Shown in pieces: positions 32,816-45,554 of a stretch of 64,000 nucleotides of DNA. The translations under genes were made by a program, and so were the position numbers. Below the pieces are notes generated by a model. It made no database searches, was not told the origin of the DNA, and saw nothing but the letters and a program-made list of their open reading frames with translations. The DNA comes from Gamarada debralockiae (lineage: Eukaryota; Ascomycota; Leotiomycetes; Helotiales; Hyphodiscaceae): contig NXFV01001227.1 in the NCBI GenBank assembly GCA_002803225.1, forward strand, positions 29,559 to 93,558, in the 5' to 3' direction. How positions within the stretch are numbered: position 1 is the first letter of the stretch; the number at the start of each line of letters is the position of its first letter.

Positions 32816-35639
32816 CTATTTAGCATAAGACACTCTTTGGCTTGCAAAGGCTTGTTGCTGCTCTCTCGTTGGTGTCGATGGTCTCAAAGATGTATGTGAA
32901 GCGGATTGTCGCACAAACGGTGGTTTTGTCATCGAGTTCATCGTCATCGAGTTGTGAGCTGTATTTTGTCCGCTTACTGCCCGCGATGGTGTACCAAACG
33001 GAGAATCTGCTCTCGTAATATCATCCTCTCTCCAATTCTGGAAGTCGCGGGAGCTCCAACTTGCTCTATGGACTCGCGCGCCATATGGGACGTTGCCAGA
33101 GATTGAGTAATGGCTGCGCATGCTATTGGCTCTGCTGTTCCGATTGACAAGAGAGAACTGAGACTGAGAGGCTGGATTCTCCATGTCTGGAACGAAATCG
33201 ATATCCTCATCTTCAATCTTGGGCGCTCGGCGAACAGAATTGACACTGAAGTATGGCTCCTTTGGCTCTTCTGGCTCTGGAGGTGGAGGTGGCGGCAGAT
33301 CGGTAGCCTTCCTCTCGATAGTGTTGAAGTACTTCATTCGGATACTCTCCAAGTTGTGAGGCTTGAATTCCTCGCGGTTTCGAGTGAGCGACATATAACT
33401 CGAGAAGGCGCCCAAGAAGATTAAGATCAGGAGCGCAATGACCATGAATCCCTGGATGACGATGATGACGATGCCAAGAACAGTGGCAATGACTCTCCCC
33501 AAATTGTACTGAGGCAAGAACGAAATGGAAAGACCGGCTGTTGCGATCTTGCTGATTCCGAGTATGTAGACTGCCAGTGCTGTGTTACGAGCTCCCTCGA
33601 AAGGATTGATGGAGATGATGGCAATGAATGCAATAATCTCCCACACTAAAATACCAATGACCTGTGCAGTTGGGCTGCCACGAGCTCCGCCAATGAAGCA
33701 AGCTCGCACAAATTGATAGACAACCCAAAAAGTGAAGAACCACCAACGAGTGCGTCGGAATCGAGCGAACAACCAGCCAAAGCGTTTGACATAATTTTCG
33801 TCATCGTGGACGCTTTGTCTCTCTGCGTCATTGCCAACGAAATCGATCCGGAAAAATGAGACTGTTCCAGCAGACTTCGTCTTGTCCTGCTCCTCAGCCA
33901 TGGAGCTCTCTCGCACAGTAGTGTACCAAGGGATGACCTTCATAATCTTCTTCCGTTGGAAATGGATTCGATCAGATTTTGACTCGTACTTTCCGAATTT
34001 CACTCGGTAGAAGCAGGCATAAAATGAGACTCCAAAGGCGCCGACGAAGAAGATCAAGAACACAATCACTGCGATCGCGAGAACTCCGCCCTTTCCTCCA
34101 TATGAAAACTGGAATAGAGTCAAAGTCATCATCATGAAGAATGCGATAAACATTGCTCTGAGGACGATAAGTCCAGTGAAGCCCAACCAGTGACTTCTGA
34201 ACAATGCGAGGCGATCCTGCTTAATCCATTTCATTGAGCTAAAAGCCTCAAGAGACCACTTCAAGGCCGCGGTAGCTCCGATGAGAATGGCAATCAGAAT
34301 CAGGAACCACAAGAATCCAGTCAAGAAAGCATCTGCAACTGGAATTTGCACGTCCGAAAGCGTACCAGCAAAGCCTGACCAGTTGCCAGGGATTGGAAGG
34401 CCGGGAGAGACAGGCAAACCAGCCCAAGCAAATTCTCTCGCTCCCATGGACGAATTGGTTGCTCTTTTGTAGATGGTACTTGTGATCTCCTCTTCTCTGC
34501 GAAGAAGTTCTGGAAGTGTCTCCAAGGAACGGCCGTAGATTTGCTGCTGTAAACCTCCGTTGGTGTTCAAGACAGTCGAGCCAGCTCCACCCACTTGGCT
34601 ACCATTCCCCGAGATCCCAGCAAAGGCGTTTATGGAATGAATAATCGATGGTGTGTAAATCATCCCGGCAGACCAGGCAAAGTTGCTCCACCACGCAGGT
34701 AGGGCGCTCGGCCAGTTCAGATTCAACGCGCCGGAGAAAAAAACCGATTGTAAGACCTCAAAGACGACAAGAACAGACAATGAATGCGCGTAGTGGGTGC
34801 GAATGTGTGGTACGCTGACTCCATAAATGGTCGTAGCGAAAGATGCCAAGACTGCAACTGCTGTGAAGACTCCCAGGACTGAACCGACCGCTGTTGGATG
34901 AGAGAAACTGGCTCCATTTGTCATAACCGCTTGAAAGCATGCAATCTCGGTTTGTGTAGCATTGGAGAAGATTCGGAGTGTCGCAGATCCTTCAAAATCG
35001 GGAATTACCAAGGCGATGCTAGGAATATTAGAAACATCTGACGTCGAAACTGGGATGATGGCTCCACCCGTGATAGGGACGCTGCTGTTCAATGGACACA
35101 GGCTGTAGATGTTAGCAATACGAAGCACAAAGACAAGATCAGAACGTACGTTTCAAAGTTGGCGTTACAAGGATTGAACGTCAAGTCGAATCGATCCTCT
35201 CCATCTGTTGACTCTGTTAGCTCGTCATCCCAGTGCCTTTCTCCCACAACTCTGCTTACAAGCTTCCACCGATATGTATACTAGCTGAGAGTTAGCAGAT
35301 TCCAACGAATATTTCCCAATAGATAAACATACACATTAACGACTCGTTCCTCAAATTACTGGTTCCAGCCATGTTGAACAGAACAGTCATATTATCAGCA
35401 TAATAAGCAGCATCGAAACTCGTAAGGTTGATCAAGCTCTGGCCTCCCATACAATCCCCAAAGTTCTTTGTGTATAATGCGGGATATCGATCTACCAGTA
35501 ACGTATTCGTGACCCCCGCTGCATTTGTCCCTTGTATCGTATCTCCACTCTGTGCTCGAACCGTAGGTATTAAGGTGTTGAGGGCCAGGGAAAAAACAAA
35601 CGCCGAAGTCCATGCTGGTAACGAAGGAAAGCGTGCCAT
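32816..35639 (-). CDS. FLC/TRP-like membrane protein with ML-like domain, 889 aa
   Basis: This is a fungal flavin-carrier/TRP-like (Pkd2-related) protein. Four minus-strand exons: 35639-35333, 35280-35260 (21-nt microexon), 35204-35150 and 35102-32816, total 2670 nt in frame. Order of parts: signal peptide ending TVRAQSG, a lumenal ML-like domain with paired Cys (DCMGGQSLINLTSF, YGEDRFDLTFNPC, LCPL), a spacer, then about nine membrane helices of the TRP domain (for example SGALNLNWPSALPAWWSNFAW, FLTGFLWFLILIAILIG, ALFRSHWLGFTGLIVLRAMF and VVYQFVRACFIGG). A long cytoplasmic tail of Ser/Pro-rich sequence follows. FLC proteins act in ER/plasma-membrane calcium and cell-wall homeostasis. The microexon gives YISVEAYGEDR, which fits the family well and supports the splice model. 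Confidence 0.9.
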
Positions 35640-36309
35640 CTTGACGAATGGAGAATTATTGATCTGCGTATGGCAATTGAAAGGATGCCAATCTGGGGAA
35701 AACCCCCCTCGGAGCTCTTAATATCGATGAATGTCTTGGGAGGAGGTTGGAGATTCTCGTGTTCGGTAGGTTTGGTGACGTTTAGGTCCAGGAAAGTCGA
35801 GACTATTCGCCCAGCCTCTGAGTCTGCGGTAATCAAGCGATAGATGTATCGAAACTGGTTGCCAATTCCCCGTGTTTCTCGTGGCAGATCGAAACGAATA
35901 TCGACGGGGAAGCTAATCGTGCAGCTCGAGGAGAATAATTGAGTGCGCAGGGATTCACTGCGGCTCGTATTGTCCGAATGTGCGTTGGCCTGTCGATGAA
36001 GCTATTAAAAATCCGGGCGGAACAAAGCGACGGATACTAGGATAGGATGACTGTCATCGTAGTCGATGGATGGAAAAAAACGACAGTGAGGCGATGACAG
36101 CCGGTGGATTTCGTAGGTGATAAAAGAGCGGACAAACGAATGTCGGGGTGAGGAGAGAGATAATGGATTGGATTGCGTGAGGGAATGAAGAGAAGAGTGG
36201 ATCCGGGTTTTCCTGGTGATCGCAGGCCCGAGCTGGACTGGCGCCAAAAATATTATGTACAGTACCAAGTAAGGTTAATCAGATTTTGAAAGAGTGGTAC
36301 CATCGCGTT
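35640..36309. other. Upstream region of the FLC-like gene
   Basis: Promoter and 5' UTR of the minus-strand gene starting at 35639. No motif-bearing ORF. Confidence 0.4.
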
Positions 36310-37019
36310 TCATTTGTTACGACGTGGTGAGTTTGTATATTCAAGAACATATCTACTGAAATCATTCAAGACCCCTAGAAATTCTTGGTAAGTTGGGGTA
36401 GGATACTCGTACTTTGCGAAGGGAGAGAAAAACATTTCATCGAAACGCCAAGTATCAACGGACAAAAGCTGCGGTGGTGCCCGACATAGAACCTCACCAG
36501 CCATGTCAAAGTACAACGAACACAGGTACCAAAGACCACATGTAACTCTGTAAGCCGTCGCCATGTACGTGAATTCCACCAATAAACAGCTGTACCTTTT
36601 CCAGGTCCTCCTTATCATTGGAAGAAACAACCATGATAGCAAGGGACGACATTCGATTTACCCGCACCCCACGACTCAGATTCCCTCTCATCGGACAACA
36701 TCCACGCCGACTTCGTATTCCAGAAATTCCAAACCGTTGCAGTACATAAGCAGCCACACGGCTTCTTCGGGAAGACCATCAAATATTTCAGTCATGAATC
36801 CGAGATCGCAATTTTACCAGATGCAGTAGCATGACCGCATTGGTTCCCCAGCCCACACAAGAAATATGTTCCTGTTTCCCTGCATATGTACAGAGAGGCT
36901 GCATAACAGGTTTTCAAGTCTTCGTGCAGAACGATATCCAATGGATCTAAGCATGGAATTTGAACCGTTGGTAAGAAGTGCGTAATCCGACTGAGTTTAT
37001 TGCCAGCCACGAGCCACAC
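36310..37019 (-). pseudogene. Unidentified degenerate gene fragment
   Basis: Minus-strand pieces in different frames have protein-like composition, with overlapping meaning around 36500-36760 (one frame gives VQLFIGGIHVHGDGLQSYMW, another CRAPPQLLSVDTWRFDEMFF). This suggests one gene cut by frameshifts or unrecognised introns. I do not recognise the family and cannot fix a start. Confidence 0.25.
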
Positions 37020-39101
37020 CTAGAGATTCGCTGATCCGAAGCTGCCGTGATACGGCACGCAGAAGGGACGGGTATGCAGGATCGCGAGAAGCTTGGCTGT
37101 CCTTATCGTGAGATAACGCAGATCAGGGTTTGCATTCATTTAGGGTTGACTGAAGTCGTGGGCATGCCTTATTCCAGGTTCGAGGAGCAATTGTTCTTTG
37201 AGGGCCTTTGGTCCTCATCGCATCTCACCGCTTTCCCACGGCCAGATTTGAACCAGATTTGAAAAAATCCACCTTAGTAACCCAACCTCCCCTCCATTTG
37301 GCTTCTCAATGAAGAAACTACCTCGCAGCACGGCCAATACCACACTTCAACTAACTCTCGCTTCACAGTCTCAATTTTTGGTAGGTTGTGACGACCTTCC
37401 GTTTTCATCAGCGGTTAACAGACGTCGCGAGAGATCTCGGCTCACTAAAATCTTCCCTACAGCGATGGGTGGTTTTAACTTCGAGCTTTGAAGGCCAACA
37501 GATCTGTTCCAACCGCTGCCTTCGAATATTCGAACATGTACAAGACCGGCTCACCGTTTGATCAAACTCAAATATTTCTATATCGAGCCAAAGCCAATTC
37601 TCAAACTTTCGACGCCTTTGTTACACAAATCGAACACCCGGAATTCTCCCAAAAGACGCCTTTGCCGACGGATGGCGCTTCCGGTCAACCACACACGCAA
37701 GCCACCTCATTAGCAGTAGGAAAGATCATGCTTTCAAGAATCCTATAGCTCCAACTACTCCAAGTTACAATCCGGTGAACTTTAGCTTGAGTTAGTCTGC
37801 CAGAGTGCCATGAAACTGCATTTAGCAAAGTTCCACACTAAAGAGCGGGAGAGCCTGTCGTTGTCGATGCACTATTTATTTTTCAATCAGTCGTCCGTTA
37901 ATCGCCATTCGTCATCGTGATCATGAGCGGAGAGGGAATCGATGATGTGGAATCCGAGAAGGCTGGTAGACGACCATACTATTCGAGGCACTAAACCCCC
38001 CAGGCTGCGGGTTTTGCAAGGGAAATAAATGAATCCGGCTAATCTCTAAATTTAGAGTTTGAAGAAATGAGGAGGGAGGCTGGATGACGAGGCTCTCTTG
38101 TGCCGGTATTATTCGAACGGAGGAAAGGATCGAATAGACCTGCTTTTGTCGTCATTCAAAGGCCAGCTCCATATCCAACGTGTTCGAATTCGACATGATC
38201 AATCGCTGATTCAGCTTGAGCCTTCTCCTCTGGAGATATTTCGAGAAAAGGCTGAGAGTGATTGGAAGAACGTTGAGAGCCAATTGAAGCAATCCATCAA
38301 ATCAAAAACATTTCGATGACCTCCATCTACTGTCACATCCGGCACTTGCGAAGCGAAGACAACTCAATAAATGAACTCCATCCAAGAATAATGGGCATTG
38401 GCCGCATCCTCTCGAAGCCAAACGTTTTGCATCAGCCTTGCCGAATTGTGGGGTTCGCGCACCCTCGAAACCACTCGCTTCGTTTCGGCCAGTTTTGGTT
38501 ATCAGATCAAGTTTCAACCTCTGACAGAAATGTGTCAGAGCTTCGCTTCCAGGACCAAGCAACTGGAGATTGACAGATCGAAGCCTAAAGTTGCTCATTT
38601 TTTCTTGTGTTCTGGCTTAACGATTCAGTCGCGGAGGTCGTGCTGGACATTCCTCGTTCCGGAGTATGGGTTTTGGTTTCGCAGCATTACCTTTGACGCA
38701 GCTCTTCTCGAATCGGATGTCACTGTCGGACGTGGGCTTGAGCATCCAGCTGACGAAAGCCATGCTCTTGTAACTGGGAGTTCGTCCTTTGGAGGCAGCG
38801 GAAGGAGATCTTGGCTCTTAGCCGAAGGGAATTGATTCATCTTATGCCGATCAGTTATCGGCACCACCTGCCAAAGTATTCTCACGTCTCACTGTCATTT
38901 CAGAAACTCTCTCATATATTCTCAATTCCCCCGCAGTACCACACTTTTTTGGCCCTAACTTCTTTCTCTTCCAACCTTAGACAATTTGCTCAGTCACTGC
39001 CGGAAGGGGTCGCGTTTTTGCAGCATTCTTAGTTGTCAGTCGTTTCTTTGCATTCAGATGAGCAAGTTTTTGTTTGTACAATAAGCATATCTCCCATCTA
39101 G
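37020..39101. other. Gene-poor stretch upstream of the methionine-permease-like gene
   Basis: Several ORFs of 60 to 145 codons occur in both strands (for example 38398-38835 on plus), but none has a domain or typical gene layout. The last few hundred bases should be the promoter and 5' UTR of the transporter. No repeat or RNA gene recognised. Confidence 0.35.
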
Positions 39102-41177
39102 ATGACTGGGTTTTCGCAATCGAGGCCCTTCATCGGTGGAGCAATATCTACCGCGGCATCTCCTTTACGGAATAACTTCATCGATTGTCGAACCCCCGTC
39201 ACGCCACGGAGACCTTCCACAAGGCACGATGACGGATCGGGCCGCAATGACCTCTACATCAATACTGCTGGATACAGCAGCTCTTCATATCTCCCAACAC
39301 CACGAGCCTTTCCGATAACACCAAAGGATCAGTCTAGAATATCAAAACAACATGACGACGACACTTCATCAAGTACAACATTATTCTCACCCACTGCTCA
39401 TCTGCTACCAATCACGCCGCATTTCTCTGCTTCAGCATCTGAAAAGCTAGGCACCTTCAGCGCAATCAACATCATCCTCGGCAAAACCGTCGGTGTAGGA
39501 ATCTACTCCATCCCCTCCAGCATCCTCACCTCAGTCGGCTCAGTTGGCGCCTCCCTCCTCCTCTGGATCATCGGCTCCCTCATCTCCTTCTGCGGTCTAG
39601 CAGTCTATCTCGATCTCGGGACCGGGATTCCTCGCTCAGGAGGTGAGCGCGTCTACCTCGAACGCATCTTCAAGAAACCACGAATGCTTGCAACATGTAT
39701 GTTCATGTCCTACGTCGTGCTTCTCGGTTTCAGCACTCCGAACTGCATCGTACTGGGAGAATACGTCATGTATGCTCTTGAAATCGACGTCAATCGCTGG
39801 AACGTTCGTTCAGTTGCAGTGGCTGTTATCACGTTGATATGTTTCATTCACGCACGATATCAAAAGCTTGGTCTACGTATCATTAACATCTTGGGTGTGG
39901 GCAAAATGCTCATCCTCGTGATCGTGATCCTTTCGGGAATCGCAGGCATGCTCATGGGCGTCGGCTCCTCCAACCCCTCCTCACCCCTTTTTGCTCGAAG
40001 TCTAAGATTCGATGCCTTCGGAGAACAAGACACACGCAGCACAGCGGAACGAAACTTCACCCACATATTCGCCAACTCCTCAACCCAACCCTACGACTAC
40101 GCGACCGCGCTCCTCAAAATCCTTTACTGTTTCCGGGGCTACAGTACCGCGAATCAGGTGCTCTCACAAATACGCAATCCAATCCCAACCCTTAAGCGCG
40201 CTGCGCCCATTGCTCTTTCTTTAGTAGCGATTGGCTATATCTTAGCCAATATCGCCTACTTTCTCGTCGTCGAGAAAGAAGATTTCAAACAGGCAGGCGT
40301 AGTAGTAGCGGGTCATTTCTTCAAAAACATCTTCGGTGAAGTCGTCGGCGAGAACATCCTACCTTTATTCATTATCATCTCAGCGTTCGGAAATATCGCC
40401 GCTACGTCCTTCGCTCAAGCGCGTGTCAACCAAGAACTTGGGAAAGACGGCATGTTGCCATTTTCAGGATTCTTTGCGGGGAAGCAATACGGCAAAGGGA
40501 GCGAAGACTACGATTCCGCACCACCAACACACGGCCTTTTCCTCCACTGGCTCGTCTCCGTCCTCGTTATCGTCGTCCCGCCTCCAGGAGAAATATACAA
40601 TTTCCTCGTTGATATTGGCGGGTACCCTGTTTCTGTCATCTCGGTCGCTATCTCTCTCGGCCTGCTATACTTGCAATCATCGCCAAAGGAGAATTGGGAG
40701 AGCCCGTTTAAAGCGAAGAAGCTCTATACGATCGTGTTTGCGGCAAGCAACTGCTTGTTGCTTGTGCTGCCGTGGATCAAGCCGAAGGAAGACAAGGGCG
40801 ATAGCAGATTTCCGTCTTACGCATACCCGGCAACTGCCTTGGCCATCTTGGGCTCTGGTGTAATTTATTGGGTTTGGTGGGCGAAAATTGCGCCCAAGTT
40901 TGGGTTGGGAAGTTGGAGAGAAGAGATGGGGAGGGAGAGGGGATGGGCGAGAGGGCATAAGAGTGCTTCGAGCAATGGCTCCGACATTCAACTTATCGGC
41001 TTTAGCGGTCATGCGAGGGAAGGGAAGGAGGTGCGAAGGGGGTTAATGATGGACGAAGATGAAGAAACGGACGTCGAGCAAGAAAGCTCCCAAGCTCAAG
41101 GGATAAGGAAAAGAGCGCCCTGTGGTTGTCCACTGAAACGTGATGACAAACCAGCCGAGAATGTCTCTGCTGGGTGA
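39102..41177 (+). CDS. Amino-acid permease of the LAT/APC type, methionine-permease-like (Mup1/Mup3), 691 aa
   Basis: A single uninterrupted ORF. After a long Ser/Pro/Thr-rich N-terminal tail (~120 residues) comes the APC core: LGTFSAINIILGKTVGVGIYSIPSSIL is the first helix with the substrate-binding GVGI motif, followed by YLDLGTGIPRSGGERVYLERIF and ILYCFRGYSTANQVLSQIRNP, then about twelve membrane helices in total. The GERVY and YRGY-type blocks are typical of L-type fungal methionine permeases. A cytoplasmic C-terminal tail ends in a Cys/Lys-rich segment. The gene would import methionine or related amino acids at the plasma membrane; substrate is inferred from the family. No lesion visible. 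Confidence 0.9.
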   Translation: MTGFSQSRPFIGGAISTAASPLRNNFIDCRTPVTPRRPSTRHDDGSGRNDLYINTAGYSSSSYLPTPRAFPITPKDQSRISKQHDDDTSSSTTLFSPTAHLLPITPHFSASASEKLGTFSAINIILGKTVGVGIYSIPSSILTSVGSVGASLLLWIIGSLISFCGLAVYLDLGTGIPRSGGERVYLERIFKKPRMLATCMFMSYVVLLGFSTPNCIVLGEYVMYALEIDVNRWNVRSVAVAVITLICFIHARYQKLGLRIINILGVGKMLILVIVILSGIAGMLMGVGSSNPSSPLFARSLRFDAFGEQDTRSTAERNFTHIFANSSTQPYDYATALLKILYCFRGYSTANQVLSQIRNPIPTLKRAAPIALSLVAIGYILANIAYFLVVEKEDFKQAGVVVAGHFFKNIFGEVVGENILPLFIIISAFGNIAATSFAQARVNQELGKDGMLPFSGFFAGKQYGKGSEDYDSAPPTHGLFLHWLVSVLVIVVPPPGEIYNFLVDIGGYPVSVISVAISLGLLYLQSSPKENWESPFKAKKLYTIVFAASNCLLLVLPWIKPKEDKGDSRFPSYAYPATALAILGSGVIYWVWWAKIAPKFGLGSWREEMGRERGWARGHKSASSNGSDIQLIGFSGHAREGKEVRRGLMMDEDEETDVEQESSQAQGIRKRAPCGCPLKRDDKPAENVSAG

Positions 41178-42119
41178 GCAATTCATAGATTTATAAAATA
41201 AATAGAATAATAACAAACATCGAAAAAGACACTACAAGACTGATGAGACTGACTGGATGTGTAAAGGACTCAACACCTTTTCCCCAGATCCTTCACCTTG
41301 ATTCAACGGTTACAGCTCTCTCCGTCAACGCCATCTTCGTCACAGATATAGCCTTGGAGAAGGGCAATGAGACATGATTGAGGTAGGTAGTGTTTGTTTC
41401 TTTCCTGCTCAATGTGGTAATAAACGATTGTGGGTTTCGATTGTTAGATTCGTCATATTGCTGTTGCTGTTTCTTCGTGTCGTTGCTTCGCTCACTGTCG
41501 TCTTTCTTCTCGATGACGGTCAAGTTCCCTCAATTTCCAAACAGAGAAGGACTGCTTCAAAACACTATTCTCTCTCGTTCGACAAGGAAAAGGAACAGAA
41601 TGCCACAAGTCCAGTGCTCCCAAACCTCCGCGTCTCGCATCAATTTCTACCACCGCGCTTCTTCTCTTTGGCGATGAAATGAAATTGCTGGCAGTGTGGG
41701 CCGCTAAATAGGTTTTTGTAAAGGATGTGTGCATGACAGATTGTTGTGCCCGCAACTGAATAAATCGCTCAGTCCACCCTCGCAATCCTTCCTATCAAAG
41801 TCCCCCTGGTCCCTTTAAAATCTACGATTCGTCAGTCATCAGTGTTCTTAACAAATTCCACTTCAACAGGCGCCAACAGCATGCAGCACGACTCGGTCCA
41901 TGCCAACTGTCACTGAAGTGTCTTTCAGCGATCACACCGGGACATCTTTTGAATTGAAGTTTACCAGAAAAATTCTTAAATATTTAACAAAACTTCATAC
42001 GCCAACTAAATTGTCAAGTTGAACGATTTCAAAGCTATCGTAACACTATCAAAACATTCGAACACTTGATATTTTCATAACTCCAAACCCTAGATCAAGA
42101 TCCAACTTCTCCTTATTGA
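41178..42119. other. Convergent 3' region between transporter and TPR gene
   Basis: Two genes end toward each other here. Several overlapping ORFs on both strands (41293-41785) have no motif and are probably UTR sequence. Confidence 0.35.
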
Positions 42120-44535
42120 CTATTGCCATCTTTGAGAGACCTTTGACATCGCTCTGTGATAACGAGCAGCACCCTCGGGTTCCTTTCCTTCGTATTTCTC
42201 CTCCGCCTTTCGAATCACCTCTGAAATAATTTTCTCGGCTCGGCCCTCTTGACTGAGCCTTCTAGCGCGCCTGGAAATGGATTTTGCGGTCTTTAGTAGA
42301 GAGCGGCAAAGATAATAGCCAGTTTCCAGATAATCTTCTGGAATCTCAGCACTGTCCAACCACACCCCATTCCGCTGCTGCCATACCTCTGACAATACCG
42401 CCGATGACTCGTCATACCTACACAGTTTGAACTGGCATTTCCCAACCTTGTATGAAAGTCGAAGCATTTCGGCCGATGGAGGGTCTACCTTGATGATGTC
42501 CAGAAGCTCCTGGTAGACTTGTAGCGCAGATTTGTATTTATCATCCCAGTCTTGATCTTCCAAAAAGGAAGCCAGACGCGCACCGTACGAAATGAGGGTT
42601 GTTCGTTCAGTTTCATCCATCTGCGTTTGCTCTATCCTCTCCTTGGATTTTGACCACACTTCATTGAACACAAGCTCGGTCCTCGAAGTGTCTTGATCGT
42701 CCAACTTAGCGAGCACCTCTCCGTAGTCCCAGCCATATTTCAGAGTAAGGAGGTCTTCATCTCCAAAAGCTCTTTTCTGCCTTTCCCAAGAGCTTTTAAG
42801 AGCAATCCTTGCTCTCTCCAGTCGATTTCCGCGACCTAGGGCTGACCCGAAAAAGTGGAGGAAGTTGATCGTTTCGCGGGCGTCTTTTGACGACACTCTT
42901 TCTCTAGTCTGAAGTATCCACTGACCCACTATTTCTGCATCGTCGTATTTCTTGTCATCCAAATACGCTCGGAGCAGACTTTCGGCGGTATCAAGTGTAT
43001 CTGGGTTGTCCACACCGACTTTCAACTTCCGATCAGCGAACGTGGCGTGGAGGACAGTCACAGCTTGCGCGTAGCTCCTGCGATTATAAAGACGAACTCC
43101 AAGCTTGTGACCCATTGCCAACAACTTCACAGAAGGATTGCTTCCTTTGGCGTTCCATGCCCCTGTGAGGACCTGATCAATTCTGCCAGCGTGTTCTCTT
43201 CCAGTTAAGGCCAGCGTCTCCTCGTCGAGGATTATTTGCTCCGCGATATCGATCATAATGCCTGTTGCAAGATTGAGCTTTTGTTTTCCCTTTTCGTATA
43301 CCTCCCAATGCTTAAATCCGGCTTGTTCGTATCTGTCCTCCTCGGAGACTTCTTGGTGCTCTTCGAGAAAAACCATGCCCAGCTGGTATCCATTTACTAT
43401 CGCCCACTCAGGATCCGAGTCCATAGCACTAGGATAAACTTTTCTGTACTCATCCTTCGCGTCCTTGAACTTCCCTAGAGCGCGCAGTGACGAGCAGTAC
43501 TGCTTATGACTCTCTTTAGTCTCATCTCTCAATTTCTCTGTACCATTCCTGGGTTTGTCGAATTCTTCTCTCCTCCACCAAGTTTCCTTGGCGATGGGTA
43601 GGGCTTCCTCGTTCTTTCCAAGCTGACGCAGTATTTCGACTATCTCATACCTGTAAGAAAGATACCTCATCTCGGATTCCCGAGCTTCCTCTTGGTCTCT
43701 CTTCAGTTCCTCGGTCATTTCGCCTTTTTCAAAGTCACATAACTCTTTGTAAGCCTTCTCCGCTTCCTCGAAATTCTTTCCGTTTTTCAACATCTTGGCC
43801 TGTTCCGCCTTAAAGGCCTTGAGCTCCTTGGTCACTTTTCTGAGGCGTAGCTGACAGTCTGCTAGTAGATCAACTGTACCGTTCGGACAGCTGCATTTTT
43901 CGCACACATCTGGCTTGATTCCAGCGTTGGAAGGATCTTGGTCACTGTCGGTAGCGAGTTGACTCATTAACCTTTCTTGCTCGGTGATAAGATCCTGAAT
44001 CTTGTCCCTGATCTTGCCTGCTTGATGATGCAGGACCTCCAAGTTATCCTCCTCCGAAGGCGTTGCGTAAAGGCGTTTTTGGATGCTTATGTCGAGTTAG
44101 CGAGATTTGCTTTCTGTTCTCATATGAAAGGAGCCCAGACCTTAGAAGTGCGTTTCCCTTATGCAATACAGATACTAAGTATTCTTGTCGCTGCTGAAGT
44201 TTGTTTCGAAGCAATTGGACTCGTAATTTGCATATTTCGCAATCGATTTCCTTGTTTCTAGGAGCGATCTGATTGCAAAAAGTACAGCCTTGCAAGTCTT
44301 GGGCACACTTGAGGAGATTGGCCACTCGTTCTGCATCCTGGAATATCTTACTGCGCACACTCATAGGCAATTTATTCCAGTCGAGCACAAGTGCTTCCGA
44401 GTATTTGTCAAGCGTAAACCATAGACCGAAGATCTCACGCGCAGTTTCTTCTGGTGTTTCCCCGACCGTGAGTTTCAAACCAAATACAATCTTTCCGAGT
44501 TCAATGATTTGGCCTCGCCAAGCTGTAGGCTCCAT
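42120..44535 (-). CDS. Tetratricopeptide-repeat protein with N-terminal Cys pairs, 786 aa
   Basis: Two minus-strand exons, 44535-44141 and 44085-42120. The 55-nt intron has the branch site GCTAAC and acceptor AAG but an uncommon GTCTGG donor; without it the frames do not join. The N-terminal ~130 residues hold C84, C87, C99 and C102 (CTFC and CEIC), a possible zinc ribbon, then a coiled-coil (QDLITEQERLM, LRKVTKELKAF) with a second Cys cluster CEKCSCPNG. From about residue 200 on there are repeated TPR-like helices, for example LGKNEEALPIAKETWWRR, RRSYAQAVTVLHATF and LDDKKYDDAEIVGQWIL. TPR arrays bind partners; none is known for this protein. Function is unknown and I give no name. Confidence 0.8.
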
Positions 44536-45077
44536 GGCTCAATGTCATGCACGAGATACGTTGCAGATTGATGAACTTGACAGGAGTCGCGTCGATTGGA
44601 ACAAGTTGAGACCAGCGTATATTTGAGCTTTTCAGAGAGCTTACCGGAACTTCGTCCGGCAGCCGGGTTGCTACAGCCTCATCTCGTTAGCTAAGGCAGA
44701 TTTTCGTGTTCACCGAGTAATGCTAGGCAGTTATTGTGGAGGCGGGGTCAGCTGCGGAAGCCCGTCGCAGAGCCTCCTGCATTTGCGCAATCCGTACATA
44801 TCTTAGTCAGAGCCCTGCGCGAGATCATGAAGACGGAGAGATTTTTTCATGAATAGAGCACCAAGCTCGAATGACTGGACGCCCTACGTTGCCGGGGGCA
44901 TCTCGATCTCAAATATGGGCTGTTTTCACGTTCTTACTAAGGTGTCTTGGAAACACAGTTGAAGCGTAGCCTCATCCGAATGTGCCTCATTTGAGACTGA
45001 TTCCGTCAATTGCTTGGAAACGTAGCTTATTCCCCCCACACATTATGTGATCCTATTCACATCATGAGCTAGTACGA
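44536..45077. other. Upstream region of the TPR gene
   Basis: Probable promoter of the minus-strand gene starting at 44535. No supported ORF or repeat. Confidence 0.35.
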
Positions 45078-45390
45078 TCAAATTTCCCTAAGTGTCTCAC
45101 CGGTATGGCTGAAGGCGCAATTGTTGAGAAGCCCCCCAACTGCTTCGCTGGCACCATCAGCAGCCCGCTTATGAATATATTTCAGCCACTCAGGGATCTC
45201 TGATTCACATTGAAGCGAATCACAATGACCTTTATCGGCGAGAGTATCCCAGCCACCAGTGAATATGGAACCCCCTGAGTGCGAGCCGCCGGGCTGCCTC
45301 CCGACTAATTTCGAGGACATCAACGGGAGCTCTAATGGTGCACCTCCTGAAACATCGCGTGAATACTCGCCTTCATGATTGGTGGCGTGA
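45078..45390 (-). pseudogene. C-terminal fragment of an unidentified gene, cut off by repeat DNA
   Basis: A minus-strand frame of about 80-100 codons with protein-like sequence (SIFTGGWDTLADKGHCD, CESEIPEWLKYIHKRAADG) ends in a normal stop at 45078. Upstream the frame runs into the repeat zone starting near 45400, where the 5' part is missing. Family unknown. Confidence 0.3.
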
Positions 45391-45554
45391 GAGCTAGACA
45401 GCGTATGCTAAATGCTAGCCTCAGGCAGCAACAAAGTAATAAGACACAATACAGAACTGACAATTGGTTGAACTAACTAGCTATTCTACAGTAGTATATA
45501 GACTGTATTTATAGGTGCTATGCCCCTAAAAGGGCCTGTGTCACATACTATAGC

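Noticed and set aside
38398..38835. A 145-codon plus-strand ORF
   Set aside because: No domain, atypical composition, lies in the upstream region of the transporter.
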